This document shows positions 34,507-44,692 of a DNA stretch of 47,110 nucleotides, one piece after another (position 1 is the stretch's first letter; every line of letters begins with the position of its first letter). This stretch comes from an uncultured Prevotellaceae bacterium (GTDB lineage Bacteria > Bacteroidota > Bacteroidia > Bacteroidales > Bacteroidaceae). The notes under the pieces were generated by a model, which was given only the letters and a program-made list of their open reading frames with translations, did no database searches and was not told where the DNA came from. Position numbers and translations under genes: made by a program. Location of the stretch: NCBI GenBank assembly GCA_902800435.1, contig CADCEQ010000017.1, positions 1-47,110 of the forward strand. The letters are read 5' to 3'.

Positions 34507-35502
34507 CTATAACCGCAGGCCAAAGAACGTGCGGACACGCCATTTGATGTTATGCACGGCCAAGCTCTCCTCGTCGCCGATGTTGGTGAAGTTAAACACC
34601 ATCGAAAGGCCGGCAAACTTATTGCGCCACTGATACACTGCGGCCCCGCGACCGGTGATGATGGCCTCGGGGAAGTGGTAATGCAGGGGCACGCGGTTGT
34701 CGCCAAAAGTCATCGACGTCTTGCTGTAGACGATGAACGTAGGCAACGCCGAAATGTGCAACAGCCAGCCCTGTCGGGGCACGTAGTTATAGCCGTAGCC
34801 TGCACCGATGCCGATGTTCGTCACCTTCAGCTGCATCTCCTGTTCCCAGTCAAGTGAGGCGTGCTGCCCCTGTCCCGACGCCGCCAACAGGAAGCTGCCG
34901 GCGGAACGACGCTGGATATAGCTCTGCGAGAAGGCGGCAGGATAGGAGAAACGGCTGCTGTTGAAGACATAGAAGGCGTTCACGTTCAGCGTCTTCACCT
35001 TCAGCATGTCAGCAGGCAGCTCGATGCGCTCCATGCCGTCATGGTCGTGCCAGCCCGTGAAGTTCTTGGCATTCTGATAGATGATGTCAAAGCCGAAACG
35101 CTTGCCGTAGGAGTTGAAGTTCAGTTCGTAGTCGCGGTACTTGCCCATCAGCTTGGCGGGATTGAGTGATGCGCTGAGCGAGAGGCCTAAATAGCTGACG
35201 GCCACGCTCAGCGTCGACTTGTAGTCGGCCTTCATCTCCGATTTGAAATGCAGTCCGTTGTCGACGCCCTCGGCCTCTATCTTCGCCCCCGACACATTGA
35301 TACGCCCTACGACAGTCCACTTCGTTTGTGGTCGCATGATGTAGCCCGTGTCGATGCCCTTGTTACGATTGTAACGAGAGGTAAGCGCACTGTCCATCCG
35401 CTCCCTCCTTTCGGATTGGGTCAGCGTCTGGGCAGTGGCTTCACTCGCAAGAGCGAGAAGGGCGACAATCAGCAGCCAACGGCTGTTCGCAATCACTCTC
35501 AT
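34507..35502 (-). CDS. DUF4421-family outer-membrane protein
   Basis: The 331-aa product has a signal peptide (cut near SEATA) and a DUF4421-type body: DTGYIMRPQTKWTV, LSVAVSYLGLSLSASLNP and FGFDIIYQNAKNFTGW are visible. The alternating beta pattern and terminal FFGLRL suggest a small outer-membrane barrel. Its function is not known. It lies 7 nt after the dockerin-like gene and 29 nt before the patatin gene. Confidence 0.85.
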   Translation of the reverse strand: MRVIANSRWLLIVALLALASEATAQTLTQSERRERMDSALTSRYNRNKGIDTGYIMRPQTKWTVVGRINVSGAKIEAEGVDNGLHFKSEMKADYKSTLSVAVSYLGLSLSASLNPAKLMGKYRDYELNFNSYGKRFGFDIIYQNAKNFTGWHDHDGMERIELPADMLKVKTLNVNAFYVFNSSRFSYPAAFSQSYIQRRSAGSFLLAASGQGQHASLDWEQEMQLKVTNIGIGAGYGYNYVPRQGWLLHISALPTFIVYSKTSMTFGDNRVPLHYHFPEAIITGRGAAVYQWRNKFAGLSMVFNFTNIGDEESLAVHNIKWRVRTFFGLRL

Positions 35503-35509
35503 TCAGGTG

Positions 35510-37012
35510 TTATTTTCCTCCCGTCAAAGGCAACATCCGCATGAACGTGGAGTAGAACCTAAGTACAGAACTTGCAGAATTACCCGAAGGGGTAAACGAC
35601 TGGCTAAAGGGTTTGTTGAACTGTTCCATCACTTGGCTGTCAACAAGCTGGTTGATAGGGATGACATCGTCGCTGTATATATCCTTTATGCCAGGCTCAA
35701 TGGTGTACAGATTGTCCTTCTTCACCAAGCAGAGCCTGACAGGCTCCGGCATGGCTATCTTCTCAGAAGTGAGTTGAATACTCAACGAGCTGTTGAGCGA
35801 TTCTACCAGTTCGTATAATGCGTCGTCAGAATCGTTGGACTGCCGGTTCTGAATGGCTTGCGCGAAATCCGCAGCAAATGCCGCACCGTCGGCAATAGTG
35901 CCCGACAGCGTGAGGTCATTGAGAATACGGATGGTGAAGGACTTGAGGTCGGCGATACTAAAGGCATCGAGAGCCATCTGCCCCATGAAGCTGCCCGCCT
36001 GCTGGAGCACCATCTGGGCATTGTTGGTGACGATCTCCTCTCCATCGCACGTGAAGCTATAGTCGAAAGCCATATTGGCATCCTCCATGCTGAGGCTGAA
36101 GTCGAGGGCACTCGCGTCTTTGTCATTCAGGTAGGTGCTCTGCTTGCCGGTTATCCGGAACGAGCTGGCATCGAGCCTGACGTAATCCGACTCAGGAGTC
36201 TCGGGCAATTCCAGGCTGACGACGCTCTCGCTCAAGGTCTGTTCCTTTTTGTCGATGAGAGCTGTCAGCGTCATGGTGAACGACTTCGGCAGGCGGTTGA
36301 TCAATGCCAAATGCTCCACGTTGGGCAGCTTTGCATCGGCAACCGTCTGATAGCAATTGTTGCTGTTCTTGATAATCACCTTGAAGAGTGTCGTGCCGAT
36401 ACCATCGACGGTAGCGGGGAAGATGAACTCCAGGTTGTCGGCAGAGAGAACGCGGCAGCCTCCCTTTCCGTCGAATATCACCCGGACGCCGTAGCCACCA
36501 GTGTCGACGGTCATGTATGCCAGATAGCCCATTTCAGCCAACTCAGAACCAGCCTTTACGGGGCTGAGGCTGACTTGGGCATTCCTTTGGGAAATGGCCT
36601 TGAAGAGGGTATTGATGTTGGCAATGAAGTTCTTGTCGAGCTCAATCAGTGACATCAGCTGCTCGAAGGCTTGCGATGTAGCGATAAGCGATTCGGACTT
36701 GAGGGCGTCGGCCAGGGCTTTGGCATTGTCATTTATGAGACTGATCAGCTCGCTGCGATTGCCAGTACGGCCAATGATGTTGATGAGTGTTGCCACGTCG
36801 GCAATGTCTACCGTCGCGTCGCCGTTCACGTTGGCAGCGGCCTCGTTGACCAGCTCACCACGGCCAAGGATGAAGTCCGCAAGGGCGGTCACGTCGGCGG
36901 CGTTCACGTAGCCGTCACCTGTCACGTCGCCAACAATAGATCTGTTGTCAGCCAGTGTTCTGCCAGCCATGGCGAGCAGGACAGACACGAGTATGATTCT
37001 ATAGTGCTTCAT
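35510..37012 (-). CDS. Secreted protein with N-terminal dockerin-like repeats
   Basis: The 500-aa product has a signal peptide (residues 1-21, ending RTLA) followed directly by two dockerin type I-like EF-hand repeats (GDVTGDGYVNAADVTALADF and ANVNGDATVDIADVATLINI, about residues 28-80). A long alpha/beta region of about 400 residues follows that was not recognised. Dockerins are usually C-terminal, so this placement is uncommon. Its ATG overlaps the TGA of the upstream gene (ATGA), implying coupled translation and perhaps joint function. No cohesin is visible in the window. Confidence 0.8.
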   Translation of the reverse strand: MKHYRIILVSVLLAMAGRTLADNRSIVGDVTGDGYVNAADVTALADFILGRGELVNEAAANVNGDATVDIADVATLINIIGRTGNRSELISLINDNAKALADALKSESLIATSQAFEQLMSLIELDKNFIANINTLFKAISQRNAQVSLSPVKAGSELAEMGYLAYMTVDTGGYGVRVIFDGKGGCRVLSADNLEFIFPATVDGIGTTLFKVIIKNSNNCYQTVADAKLPNVEHLALINRLPKSFTMTLTALIDKKEQTLSESVVSLELPETPESDYVRLDASSFRITGKQSTYLNDKDASALDFSLSMEDANMAFDYSFTCDGEEIVTNNAQMVLQQAGSFMGQMALDAFSIADLKSFTIRILNDLTLSGTIADGAAFAADFAQAIQNRQSNDSDDALYELVESLNSSLSIQLTSEKIAMPEPVRLCLVKKDNLYTIEPGIKDIYSDDVIPINQLVDSQVMEQFNKPFSQSFTPSGNSASSVLRFYSTFMRMLPLTGGK

Positions 37013-40000
37013 TTTGCTATATGCTTTTTACCGTTTTCAATATAAATTCCCTTCTCAGGCTTTCCGTTAAGACGGTGTCCCTGCAGGTCGAAGTAATTCT
37101 CAGTACCGTCGCGGTCGATGGTACGGATGGTAGGCTTGATGCCGGTGGTGCTTCCTGCCTGGAAGTCGGCGATATAGAGCAGGTCGGTTTTCTCTTCCAC
37201 CTCGCCGCTGTTGTCACCGTCAGTCTGGTAGAAGCGTGTGGCGAAGTTCCTGGATCCATAAAAGTCGTTGGGATCATACTCAACCACTTCCGGATTCTGC
37301 CGGAAAGGAATGGACGTAAAGAACAGATAATCAGAATTATTGGCAGAGAAGAGTCCACGGAAATTCTTAAAACGTTCCTGACTAGTACGTCGATCTATAA
37401 ATTCCCATATTCCTCTGTCAGTCAAGCCGTATATCAGTTTGTCGTTATCTAACATAAAGACCCTATACGCACTCACCCATTTTCCTATCTCCGTATTCGT
37501 GCCGTGCCAGTACCATTCTGAGAAATCATAGACAGGAGAGCCTTCCGGTACCTGGTTTGTGAACAGTGCATCGATGGCGTTGAACCGCATATCGCCGTGG
37601 TTGACAATCACCAAATAGGGTTTCCAGGCCTCCATCTTATTGTTAGGCAGTTCCTTGAAGATGAACTGGCGGTAGACGGTGTCGACATACTCCAGCTGAT
37701 AGGCCTGAGCTGTGCCCGGCGCATAGTATTCGTCGATATCGAAGTCGTAGGGCAGACTGACGGTGCAGGCCACAGGCGATTCAGTGCCGTCCTCGTTGAC
37801 GACTGCAGAAACAACACGGTCGTACTCCATATTGGATATCTGGCCATTGAGTTCGTCAAGTACTTTCTGACTGAAAGTGAAATCGATGAATTCTACGGAA
37901 TCCTTAGGTAAACTGAAGCCGAGGAAATCGTCGAGCGAGACACCCGAGCCCTGGAACTTCAGCTGGTAGAAACCTGAGTAGGGAGCCTTGAACACAATGG
38001 TGTCGCTCTGGAAGTAAGTATTGTAGAGCGTCCAGTCCTTGTCGTAGTCACGCTTATAATATACATTAAGGTAAGAGATGTCGCCGCCGCCCATGCCGAA
38101 CATCGCGAACATCTGCATGAAGCCACCGCCCATGTCGGCCGTGAAGCGCAGCAGATGACCCTGCTTGGCCTGCAGGCGCGGGGTGATGACCTCGTACTCC
38201 TTTGACTCGGTCTTGGCAACCCACGACGTCTCCTGGCTACCGCCGCCGAACATGGCTATCATGTCGTCGCCGCCGCCCTCGGTGAGTATCCAGCCAGTGG
38301 TCTCCCAGCCTTCAGGGAACCGGCGCGGAAATGTCTGGTCTTCAATCACATAGATGGGCTCGAAGTCCTCTGACCAGGAGTCAGACTTGATGATGTAGGC
38401 ACTGAAAGCAACAGCCTGTCCGCTCACCCGCTCATCAGCAGGCGTGAAGATCAGCAGCTCGCGCACCTCGCCCTGACGCTCATCGTCGCGGAGCAGGGTG
38501 GCATTAAGCAGCAAAGAATCGCCAGCGGCAATCGACAGGCTGCTCTGGTCTAAGGCAAGACGTGTAGCGTCTAAGGATGAAACGGCAACGTCGAGCGTAC
38601 CCGTTCCCGTATTGATGACGGTAAAGGTGCTGGTGGTGTCGGCCCTGAGCATGCCAAAGTCAAGACTCTGCACAACAGCACTGTCGAGGGTGACATAGAG
38701 GTCAGGCGCATTCATGTCAATCTGGAATCCGGCCACAGAGTCGATGACGATGCTGTCGGAAGCAACGAAGCGGAAACGGTATTCGCCCGGCTCCAGGTTG
38801 GAGAGCCACTGCGTGGTATAGGCGGTGTCCACTGCATTGGAGAAGTCCTTTGCCTTCTCCCATTTGCCGGAACCATAGACAGACTTCTCGATGAAGAAGG
38901 ACGTACTGCTGCCACCGCCACCCATCATAGAGCTGAAGTCCATGCCACCGCTGCCGGGCTTCTTGACAGAGAAGAGCAGAACGTCTTTCTCGTCGCTGAC
39001 GGTCAGGGGCGGAGTCATCAGGTAGTAGGTTTCACTGCTGCCGCCGCCAAACATCGACATCGAATCATCGCCGCCACCGCTCTTCACGGTAGCCACGCCT
39101 TCTTTAACTTCCCAGCCTTCGGTAAACCAGCCGTAAGGCAGCTCGTTGTTGTTGAAGTCCTCTGTCCATACGCCCGGCTGAGTGATGATAGCGTCTATCG
39201 GAAGGGGTATTTCCTCAACGCGCTCATCGGTCGTTGCAAAGACAAGCATCGTGCTGTTCCTGCCCTCATGGCCCTGGCTGTAGTTGAAGGTGAGGTTGAC
39301 CTTAGCCGTGTCGGCGTATTCAACGCTCACGCTCGTCTGGTCAAGGGTAAAGGGATTCTCTGCCGAGAGGTTCACCGTGAGCGTACCAGTACCCGTATTG
39401 ATGACGCAGAACGTCACGGTCGTGTCCTCGGTACAGAGCCCGAGGTCGACGGGCTGGATGTTCTTGTCGTTGTAAGCGGGGTAGATGTCAGGTGCATTAT
39501 CGTCGATATGGAAGCCCGCCACAGAGTCGATCATCACATTGCCGCCGGCCCTGAAGCGGAACCGGTATTCGCCTGCTTCGGTATTGCTGATGGTAAAGGT
39601 CTTGTAGGTGGAATCGAGCTGCGAGGTGAGGTCGGCCACCTTCACCCAACGGTGTTCACCGTAAATGGCACGCTCTACCACAAAGGTAGAGTCGCTTTCG
39701 CCACCTATGAAGGAACTAATGCCGCTGTCGTCTTCGCCTTTCTTGGCCGAGAACACCAGCACTTCACCACCCTGGACGTTCAGGGGCGGGGTCATCAGGT
39801 AGTTGTAAGAATCTTCACCGCCGCCCAAGAGGTCTGCGATGTTGAAACCGCCGGACTCTTCCGAATCCTCCCCTTTCTGAGCAACGTTGTCCTTGACGAC
39901 CCAACCTTTGGCAAACCAGCCGTAGGGCAGCTTCTCGCCATCGAAACGCTCGTCCATCTGTCCCGAGGAATTCTGGGACATTATGTTGCCTGCTCCTAAA

Positions 40001-40038
40001 AACAAGGATAAGGCTAAAAGCATACTTTTCTGTTTCAT
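37009..40038 (-). CDS. Secreted repeat protein with anchor-J-like domains and T9SS-type tail
   Basis: The frame opens at 40047, but MKQKSMLLALSLFLGAG from 40038 is a better signal peptide (about 1009 aa). Three choice-of-anchor-J-like domains begin DERFDGEKLPYGWF, EDFNNNELPYGWF and EDFEPIY...RRFPEGW. The first two are joined by an Ig-like linker with FCVINTGTGTLTV or FTVINTGTGTLDV. Each J domain carries Gly/Met-rich loops (ADLLGGGEDS, MSMFGGGSSE, MIAMFGGGSQE, MFAMFGMGGGD). The C-terminus ends in a sorting-type tail (FDLQGHRLNGKPEKGIYIEN). No enzyme motif is seen; adhesion or glycan binding is possible. It overlaps the dockerin-like gene by 4 nt. Confidence 0.85.
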   Translation of the reverse strand: MKQKSMLLALSLFLGAGNIMSQNSSGQMDERFDGEKLPYGWFAKGWVVKDNVAQKGEDSEESGGFNIADLLGGGEDSYNYLMTPPLNVQGGEVLVFSAKKGEDDSGISSFIGGESDSTFVVERAIYGEHRWVKVADLTSQLDSTYKTFTISNTEAGEYRFRFRAGGNVMIDSVAGFHIDDNAPDIYPAYNDKNIQPVDLGLCTEDTTVTFCVINTGTGTLTVNLSAENPFTLDQTSVSVEYADTAKVNLTFNYSQGHEGRNSTMLVFATTDERVEEIPLPIDAIITQPGVWTEDFNNNELPYGWFTEGWEVKEGVATVKSGGGDDSMSMFGGGSSETYYLMTPPLTVSDEKDVLLFSVKKPGSGGMDFSSMMGGGGSSTSFFIEKSVYGSGKWEKAKDFSNAVDTAYTTQWLSNLEPGEYRFRFVASDSIVIDSVAGFQIDMNAPDLYVTLDSAVVQSLDFGMLRADTTSTFTVINTGTGTLDVAVSSLDATRLALDQSSLSIAAGDSLLLNATLLRDDERQGEVRELLIFTPADERVSGQAVAFSAYIIKSDSWSEDFEPIYVIEDQTFPRRFPEGWETTGWILTEGGGDDMIAMFGGGSQETSWVAKTESKEYEVITPRLQAKQGHLLRFTADMGGGFMQMFAMFGMGGGDISYLNVYYKRDYDKDWTLYNTYFQSDTIVFKAPYSGFYQLKFQGSGVSLDDFLGFSLPKDSVEFIDFTFSQKVLDELNGQISNMEYDRVVSAVVNEDGTESPVACTVSLPYDFDIDEYYAPGTAQAYQLEYVDTVYRQFIFKELPNNKMEAWKPYLVIVNHGDMRFNAIDALFTNQVPEGSPVYDFSEWYWHGTNTEIGKWVSAYRVFMLDNDKLIYGLTDRGIWEFIDRRTSQERFKNFRGLFSANNSDYLFFTSIPFRQNPEVVEYDPNDFYGSRNFATRFYQTDGDNSGEVEEKTDLLYIADFQAGSTTGIKPTIRTIDRDGTENYFDLQGHRLNGKPEKGIYIENGKKHIAK

Positions 40039-40069
40039 GTTACACATTGTTTTTTAATCAAGTCTATGT

Positions 40070-41485
40070 TTACTTCGTACCGCCGCCAAGGGCTATATAG
40101 AGGGCTATCACGGCCTGGGCTCCCTTATACATGTTCATGGCCTCAGAGAGTTGCGAGTTGAGCAGCGACTCCTGGGCGGTGAGCACTTCGAGATAGTTGG
40201 CCTTACCGTTATCCATCAGTTCGTGGGTGCCGGTGTAAGCCTCGTTCAGCACCTGCACCTGACGGTGGTAGTACTGATGCTTCTCGCGGGCAGCCTCACA
40301 GTCGGCCATCGCCTCGTTCACCTGGTTGCCGGCGTCGATGACGGCCTGCACGTACTTCTTCTGCAGGTCTTCCTCCGTCAGCTGGTTAATCTTGAGGTTG
40401 GCCTTCAGCTTGCCGCGGGCGAAGATGGGCTGTGTCAGCTGTCCGACGAAGCTGAGCAGCAGCTTGCCGGGGTCAATGACTGCACCGCCGGCCGAGTTAG
40501 TCCAGCCGCCGGTGCCATTGAGCGTGATGCTGGGGAAGAAGGCGGCACGGGCGGCCTGGGTGTTGTAGAACGCCTCCTCCATGCCGGCGGTGGCCATGCG
40601 GATGTCGGGGCGCATCTCGAGCATAGCGGCGGGCACACCAATCTTCAGGAACTTCGTGTCGAACATACGCTGGCCGGTGTCGCCCTGAGCCTCAGGATGA
40701 TGCAGGGCCGAAGAGCCCCAATTCTGACGGTTGATGTGCTGCGGCGTAATGCCAATCAGCTTGCACAGCGCATTCTCCGTGGCACGTATGTTGCGGCGCG
40801 TGTCCACAATCTGTGTCTTCACGTTCAGGTACGACGACTCCATCTGGTTGACGGCAGTGCTGTATGACTTACCGTTCTCCCAGAGCGTCTTCTGCGTCTC
40901 GAGCGAGGCGTTCCAGAGGCTGTCGGTAGCCGTCAGGATGGCCAGCTGCTGGTCGAGCAGCTGCAGCATGTAATACTGCTGGGCTGTGGCCGAGACGAGG
41001 TTCGCCTTAACGGCCTCCTCACGCAGCCTGGCCTGAAGGAGCACTGCCTGCGACGCACGCTTCTTATTGGTAAGCGAGCCGAACACGTCGACATCCATCG
41101 ACAGCTGCAGCGGCAGGTTGTAGGTCTTCGACCACGGGTTGTCGTCAAACTTGGCCAGCGTTCCCTGGGGCGAGAAGTAGAGCGACGGCAGGAAGGCCAT
41201 CTTGGCCATCTTGAGCGACGCCTCACTCTTCTCCACGGCGATGCGTGCTGAGTTCAGGTCGGTGTTGTTGGCCAGCACCTGCTCAATGAGCTGCTGCAAC
41301 AGCGGGTCGGTAAAGAACTCGCGCCACGACATCTGGGCGAGCGACTCATCGCCTACGGAGCCACCCCTAATCGTGCCGAAAGCATCAGCCGGGGTCTCAG
41401 CCTTCTGCTCGTACTTATCGTAAAGGCCGCAGCCCGTGAGCATCAGGCTCACGGCTGCGACTGTGATGATATTCTTACAATTCAT
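40070..41485 (-). CDS. Outer-membrane efflux channel lipoprotein (TolC/NodT family)
   Basis: Outer-membrane channel of the RND pump. From the ATG at 41485 the 471-aa protein has a lipoprotein signal (MNCKNIITVAAVSLMLTGC, Cys19) and two OEP domains with long helices (SWREFFTDPLLQQLIEQVL, TNSAGGAVIDPGKLLLSF, LTQPIFARGKLKANLKIN). The longer frame from 41503 (MKEVKI) is encoded by the simple array that precedes the gene and is not preferred. It lies 21 nt after the pump gene and 31 nt before the anchor-J-like gene. Confidence 0.93.
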   Translation of the reverse strand: MNCKNIITVAAVSLMLTGCGLYDKYEQKAETPADAFGTIRGGSVGDESLAQMSWREFFTDPLLQQLIEQVLANNTDLNSARIAVEKSEASLKMAKMAFLPSLYFSPQGTLAKFDDNPWSKTYNLPLQLSMDVDVFGSLTNKKRASQAVLLQARLREEAVKANLVSATAQQYYMLQLLDQQLAILTATDSLWNASLETQKTLWENGKSYSTAVNQMESSYLNVKTQIVDTRRNIRATENALCKLIGITPQHINRQNWGSSALHHPEAQGDTGQRMFDTKFLKIGVPAAMLEMRPDIRMATAGMEEAFYNTQAARAAFFPSITLNGTGGWTNSAGGAVIDPGKLLLSFVGQLTQPIFARGKLKANLKINQLTEEDLQKKYVQAVIDAGNQVNEAMADCEAAREKHQYYHRQVQVLNEAYTGTHELMDNGKANYLEVLTAQESLLNSQLSEAMNMYKGAQAVIALYIALGGGTK

Positions 41486-41487
41486 AA

Positions 41488-41555
41488 TTTTCACTTCTTT
41501 CACTTTTCACTCTTCACTTTTCACTTCTTCCACTTCTTTCACTTCTTTCACTTCA
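41488..41555 (-). repeat. GTGAAAGAA/GTGAAAAGTGAA simple array after the pump gene
   Basis: On the - strand about eight units of GTGAA-based repeats run from the last 17 codons of the pump gene to just before the channel gene start. The array encodes the Glu/Val/Lys tail of the pump (EVKEVKEVEEVKSEE). A related array lies at 44693-44745, in front of the same gene. Confidence 0.85.
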
Positions 41556-44500
41556 GCAACTTCCTTTCCCTGGAACTTCTCGTGAAGCTTCTGGAATACG
41601 ATGAAGAAGGCGGGAACGACGAACAGCAGGGCAACGGTGCCGATGCTCATGCCGCCGATGACGCCAAGGGCGAGGGCACGGTTACCATTGGCACCGGCGC
41701 CACCCTCAATGACCAGCGGAACCATACCGATAATCATCGTGGCTACGGTCATCAGGATGGGGCGCAGACGCTCCTTGCAGGCCTCGAAGGCAGCCTCGAC
41801 GATGCCCATGCCCTGGGCACGGCGCTCGGAGGCGAACTCCGTAATCAGGATGGCCGTCTTCGACAACAGTCCGATCAGCATGATGACACCCGTCTGCAGG
41901 TAGATGTTGTTGTCCATGCCGGGGAAGTGAACCAGCGAACCGAGGTATGCAAACACAAAGGCGCCCATCAGTCCGAACGGCACGGAGAACAGCACGGCCC
42001 ACGGCGTGAACCATGAGTTATAGAGTGAAGCCAGGATGAGGTATATGAGGATGACGCAGATGACGTAGATGAGGGCCGTGGTGTTTGAACCGGCTGCTTC
42101 CTCCACCTCGCGCGACATGGCACTGTACTCGTAGGTGTAGCCTTTCGGCATCTCCTTCTCAAACACCTCTGCGATGATCTCGTGAACCTCACCCTCGCTG
42201 GCGCCGTTGGCCATGATGTTGCAGGTGATGCTCTGGAACAGGTTGAAGTGCTCGATGTTCGACGGACCGACAATCTCCTTCAGCGAGACGAACTCAGCGA
42301 GCGGAGCCATCTTGCCGCCCTTCACCTTGACGAAGATGTTGTTGAGCGACGAGGGGTCGAGGCGGTACTCGGGCGAGGCGGCAGCCATGATGCGGTAGAC
42401 CTTACCGAACTGGTTGAAGTTGCCGATGTACGAGCCGCCGCAGAAGGAGCCGAGTGTGCTGAGCACCGTCTTCGGCGACACACCGGCACGGTCGCACTGG
42501 GTGGGGTCGACTTCGACCTGATACTTCGGGTAGCGCTCCGAGTACGACGACATGGCCATGTTGATTTCGGGCCGCTCGGCCAGCTTGTTCAGGAAGTTCT
42601 GGGTGTGCTTGGCAAACTCCGACAAGTTGCCGTCGGAGGGGTCCTGCACCACGAGGCTCACGCTGTTGCTCGAACCATAGCCCGGCACCTGCGGCAGCTG
42701 GAAGGGCAGCACCTGCACGTTCTTGATATCCTTGCAGGCAAAATATATACGGCCGATGACGAGGTCGATGAGGTGGTTCATGCCCGGGCGGTCGTCCCAG
42801 TGCTTCAGTCGGACGACGAGCGTGGCAAAGTTGGAGCCGTTGCCCGAAATCAGACCGTAGCCGCAGGCCGTGGCAAAGCTCTCCATCTCGGGAATCTCCT
42901 TCACCTTGGCCTCCACCAGCTTCGTCAGCTCTTGAGTCTGCTTCAGCGTATAGCCCTCCGGTGCACGGATCTCAGCGAGGAAGACGCCCTGGTCCTCCTG
43001 CGGCACGAGGCCCGACGGCAGGTTCTTCATGAAGAACATGAGCAGGACAGCGGCAACGGCCAGCAGGCTCCATGCCAGGATGGGGCGCTTGATGAACTTC
43101 TGGACGCTCTTGCTGTACTTGTTGTAGATAGCGTTGTAGCTGGCAGTATAAGCCTTCTTCGTATAGTATGTCAGACTCTTGCCTTCCTTCTTGCCTTCAG
43201 TCACCTTCAGCATGATGGCACAGAGGGCAGGGCACAGCGTCAGGGCCGACACGCACGACAGTCCGACGGCCGAGGCGATGGTCACGCCGAACTGCGTGAA
43301 GAACGTGCCCGACGTGCCGCCCATGAAGGTCACGGGGACGAACACCGCCATGAATACCAAGGTACACGAGATGACGGCCACCGACACCTCGCTCATGGCC
43401 TGGCGCGTAGCCTCGCGGGCGTCGCTGATGCCATTCTCCATCTTCGCCATCACGGCCTCGACCACCACAATGGCGTCGTCGACCACCGTACCGATGGCCA
43501 GCACCAGTGCAAACAGCGTCAGGATGTTCAGCGAGAAGCCCGCCAGCGCGACGATGGCGAACGTTCCCAAGAGTGATACGCAGATTGATATCGAGGGTAT
43601 GATCGTCGCCTTGATGTTCTGCAGGAAGAAGAACACGACGAGAATCACGAGGATGATGGCTATGATGAGCGTCTCCACCACGTTGTGGATGGCCGCAAAG
43701 AGGAAGTCGTCAGAGGTCTGCATGGTGACGAACTCCAGTCCGGCGGGCATCGTTGCCTTCATGTCCTCACACATCTTCGTGATGCGTGCGTTCACCTCGG
43801 TGGCATTGGCATCCGGAGCCTGGAACACCATGAGCAGCGTACCGGGCTGGCCGTTGATGTTCGACAGGAAGCTGTAGCTCTGGGCGCCAATCTCCACCTC
43901 AGCCACGTCGCTCAGGTGCAGCAGGTGGCCGCCGTCGCTCGTCTTCAGGACGATGTCGTTGAACTCCTCGACGCTCTTCAGCGTGCCCTTGTACTCCATC
44001 GAGTACTGGTACTTGTTCTCCGACTGCTCACCCAGGGAACCCGTCGACGCCACAAAGCTCTGGCCGCTGATGGCGGCGAAGACGTCGTTGGGCTCCAGGC
44101 CGTACTGCGCCATCACGTCGGGTTTCAGCCAGATGCGCAGGGCGTAGGTGTTACCCAGTGCCGTTACGTCGCCCACGCCCGTGATACGCATCAGGCGCGG
44201 CTTGATGTTGATGTCGACGTAGTTCGAGATGAAGTCGTCGTCATACTTCCCGTCGGCGCTCCTCACGGCGAGGATGCGCAGAATGTTGCTCTGCATCTTC
44301 ATCACCTGTACGCCCACCTTCGTCACGTCGGCAGGCAGCAGAGCCTGTGCCCTCGACACGCGGTTCTGCACGTTCACCGCCGCCATGTCGGGGTCGGTGC
44401 CCTGTTCGAAGTACACGCTGATGCTCACGTTGCCCGACGACGAGGCCTTCGAGGTCATATAGGTCATGCCGGGCACGCCGTTGATGTTCTCCTCCAGCGG

Positions 44501-44692
44501 CTGGATGACCGACTTCATAATCGTGTTAGCGTCGGCACCGGTGTAGGAGGTTATCACCATCACCTGGGGCGGCGCAATGCTGGGATACTGCTCAATGGAA
44601 AGCGACTTCATGCAGATGAAGCCCACCATCGCAATAACGATACTGATGGCACACGCCATCACGTATCTATTGATGAATATGTTGTTTTTCAT
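41507..44692 (-). CDS. RND efflux pump, inner-membrane transporter (AcrB/HAE1 family)
   Basis: Proton-driven exporter of hydrophobic compounds across the envelope. The 1061-aa protein has the family's twelve membrane helices and two large periplasmic loops. It begins MKNNIFINRYVMACAISIVI and includes QPLEENINGVPGMTYMTS, the TM4 proton-relay region VLAIGTVVDDAIVVVE, and late helices with AFVFAYLGS and TGVIMLIGLLSKTAILI. The last ~17 residues (AEVKEVKEVEEVKSEE) come from a simple repeat and are not part of the family fold. The adaptor gene is 17 nt upstream and the channel gene 21 nt downstream. Substrate cannot be predicted. Confidence 0.95.
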   Translation of the reverse strand: MKNNIFINRYVMACAISIVIAMVGFICMKSLSIEQYPSIAPPQVMVITSYTGADANTIMKSVIQPLEENINGVPGMTYMTSKASSSGNVSISVYFEQGTDPDMAAVNVQNRVSRAQALLPADVTKVGVQVMKMQSNILRILAVRSADGKYDDDFISNYVDINIKPRLMRITGVGDVTALGNTYALRIWLKPDVMAQYGLEPNDVFAAISGQSFVASTGSLGEQSENKYQYSMEYKGTLKSVEEFNDIVLKTSDGGHLLHLSDVAEVEIGAQSYSFLSNINGQPGTLLMVFQAPDANATEVNARITKMCEDMKATMPAGLEFVTMQTSDDFLFAAIHNVVETLIIAIILVILVVFFFLQNIKATIIPSISICVSLLGTFAIVALAGFSLNILTLFALVLAIGTVVDDAIVVVEAVMAKMENGISDAREATRQAMSEVSVAVISCTLVFMAVFVPVTFMGGTSGTFFTQFGVTIASAVGLSCVSALTLCPALCAIMLKVTEGKKEGKSLTYYTKKAYTASYNAIYNKYSKSVQKFIKRPILAWSLLAVAAVLLMFFMKNLPSGLVPQEDQGVFLAEIRAPEGYTLKQTQELTKLVEAKVKEIPEMESFATACGYGLISGNGSNFATLVVRLKHWDDRPGMNHLIDLVIGRIYFACKDIKNVQVLPFQLPQVPGYGSSNSVSLVVQDPSDGNLSEFAKHTQNFLNKLAERPEINMAMSSYSERYPKYQVEVDPTQCDRAGVSPKTVLSTLGSFCGGSYIGNFNQFGKVYRIMAAASPEYRLDPSSLNNIFVKVKGGKMAPLAEFVSLKEIVGPSNIEHFNLFQSITCNIMANGASEGEVHEIIAEVFEKEMPKGYTYEYSAMSREVEEAAGSNTTALIYVICVILIYLILASLYNSWFTPWAVLFSVPFGLMGAFVFAYLGSLVHFPGMDNNIYLQTGVIMLIGLLSKTAILITEFASERRAQGMGIVEAAFEACKERLRPILMTVATMIIGMVPLVIEGGAGANGNRALALGVIGGMSIGTVALLFVVPAFFIVFQKLHEKFQGKEVAEVKEVKEVEEVKSEE

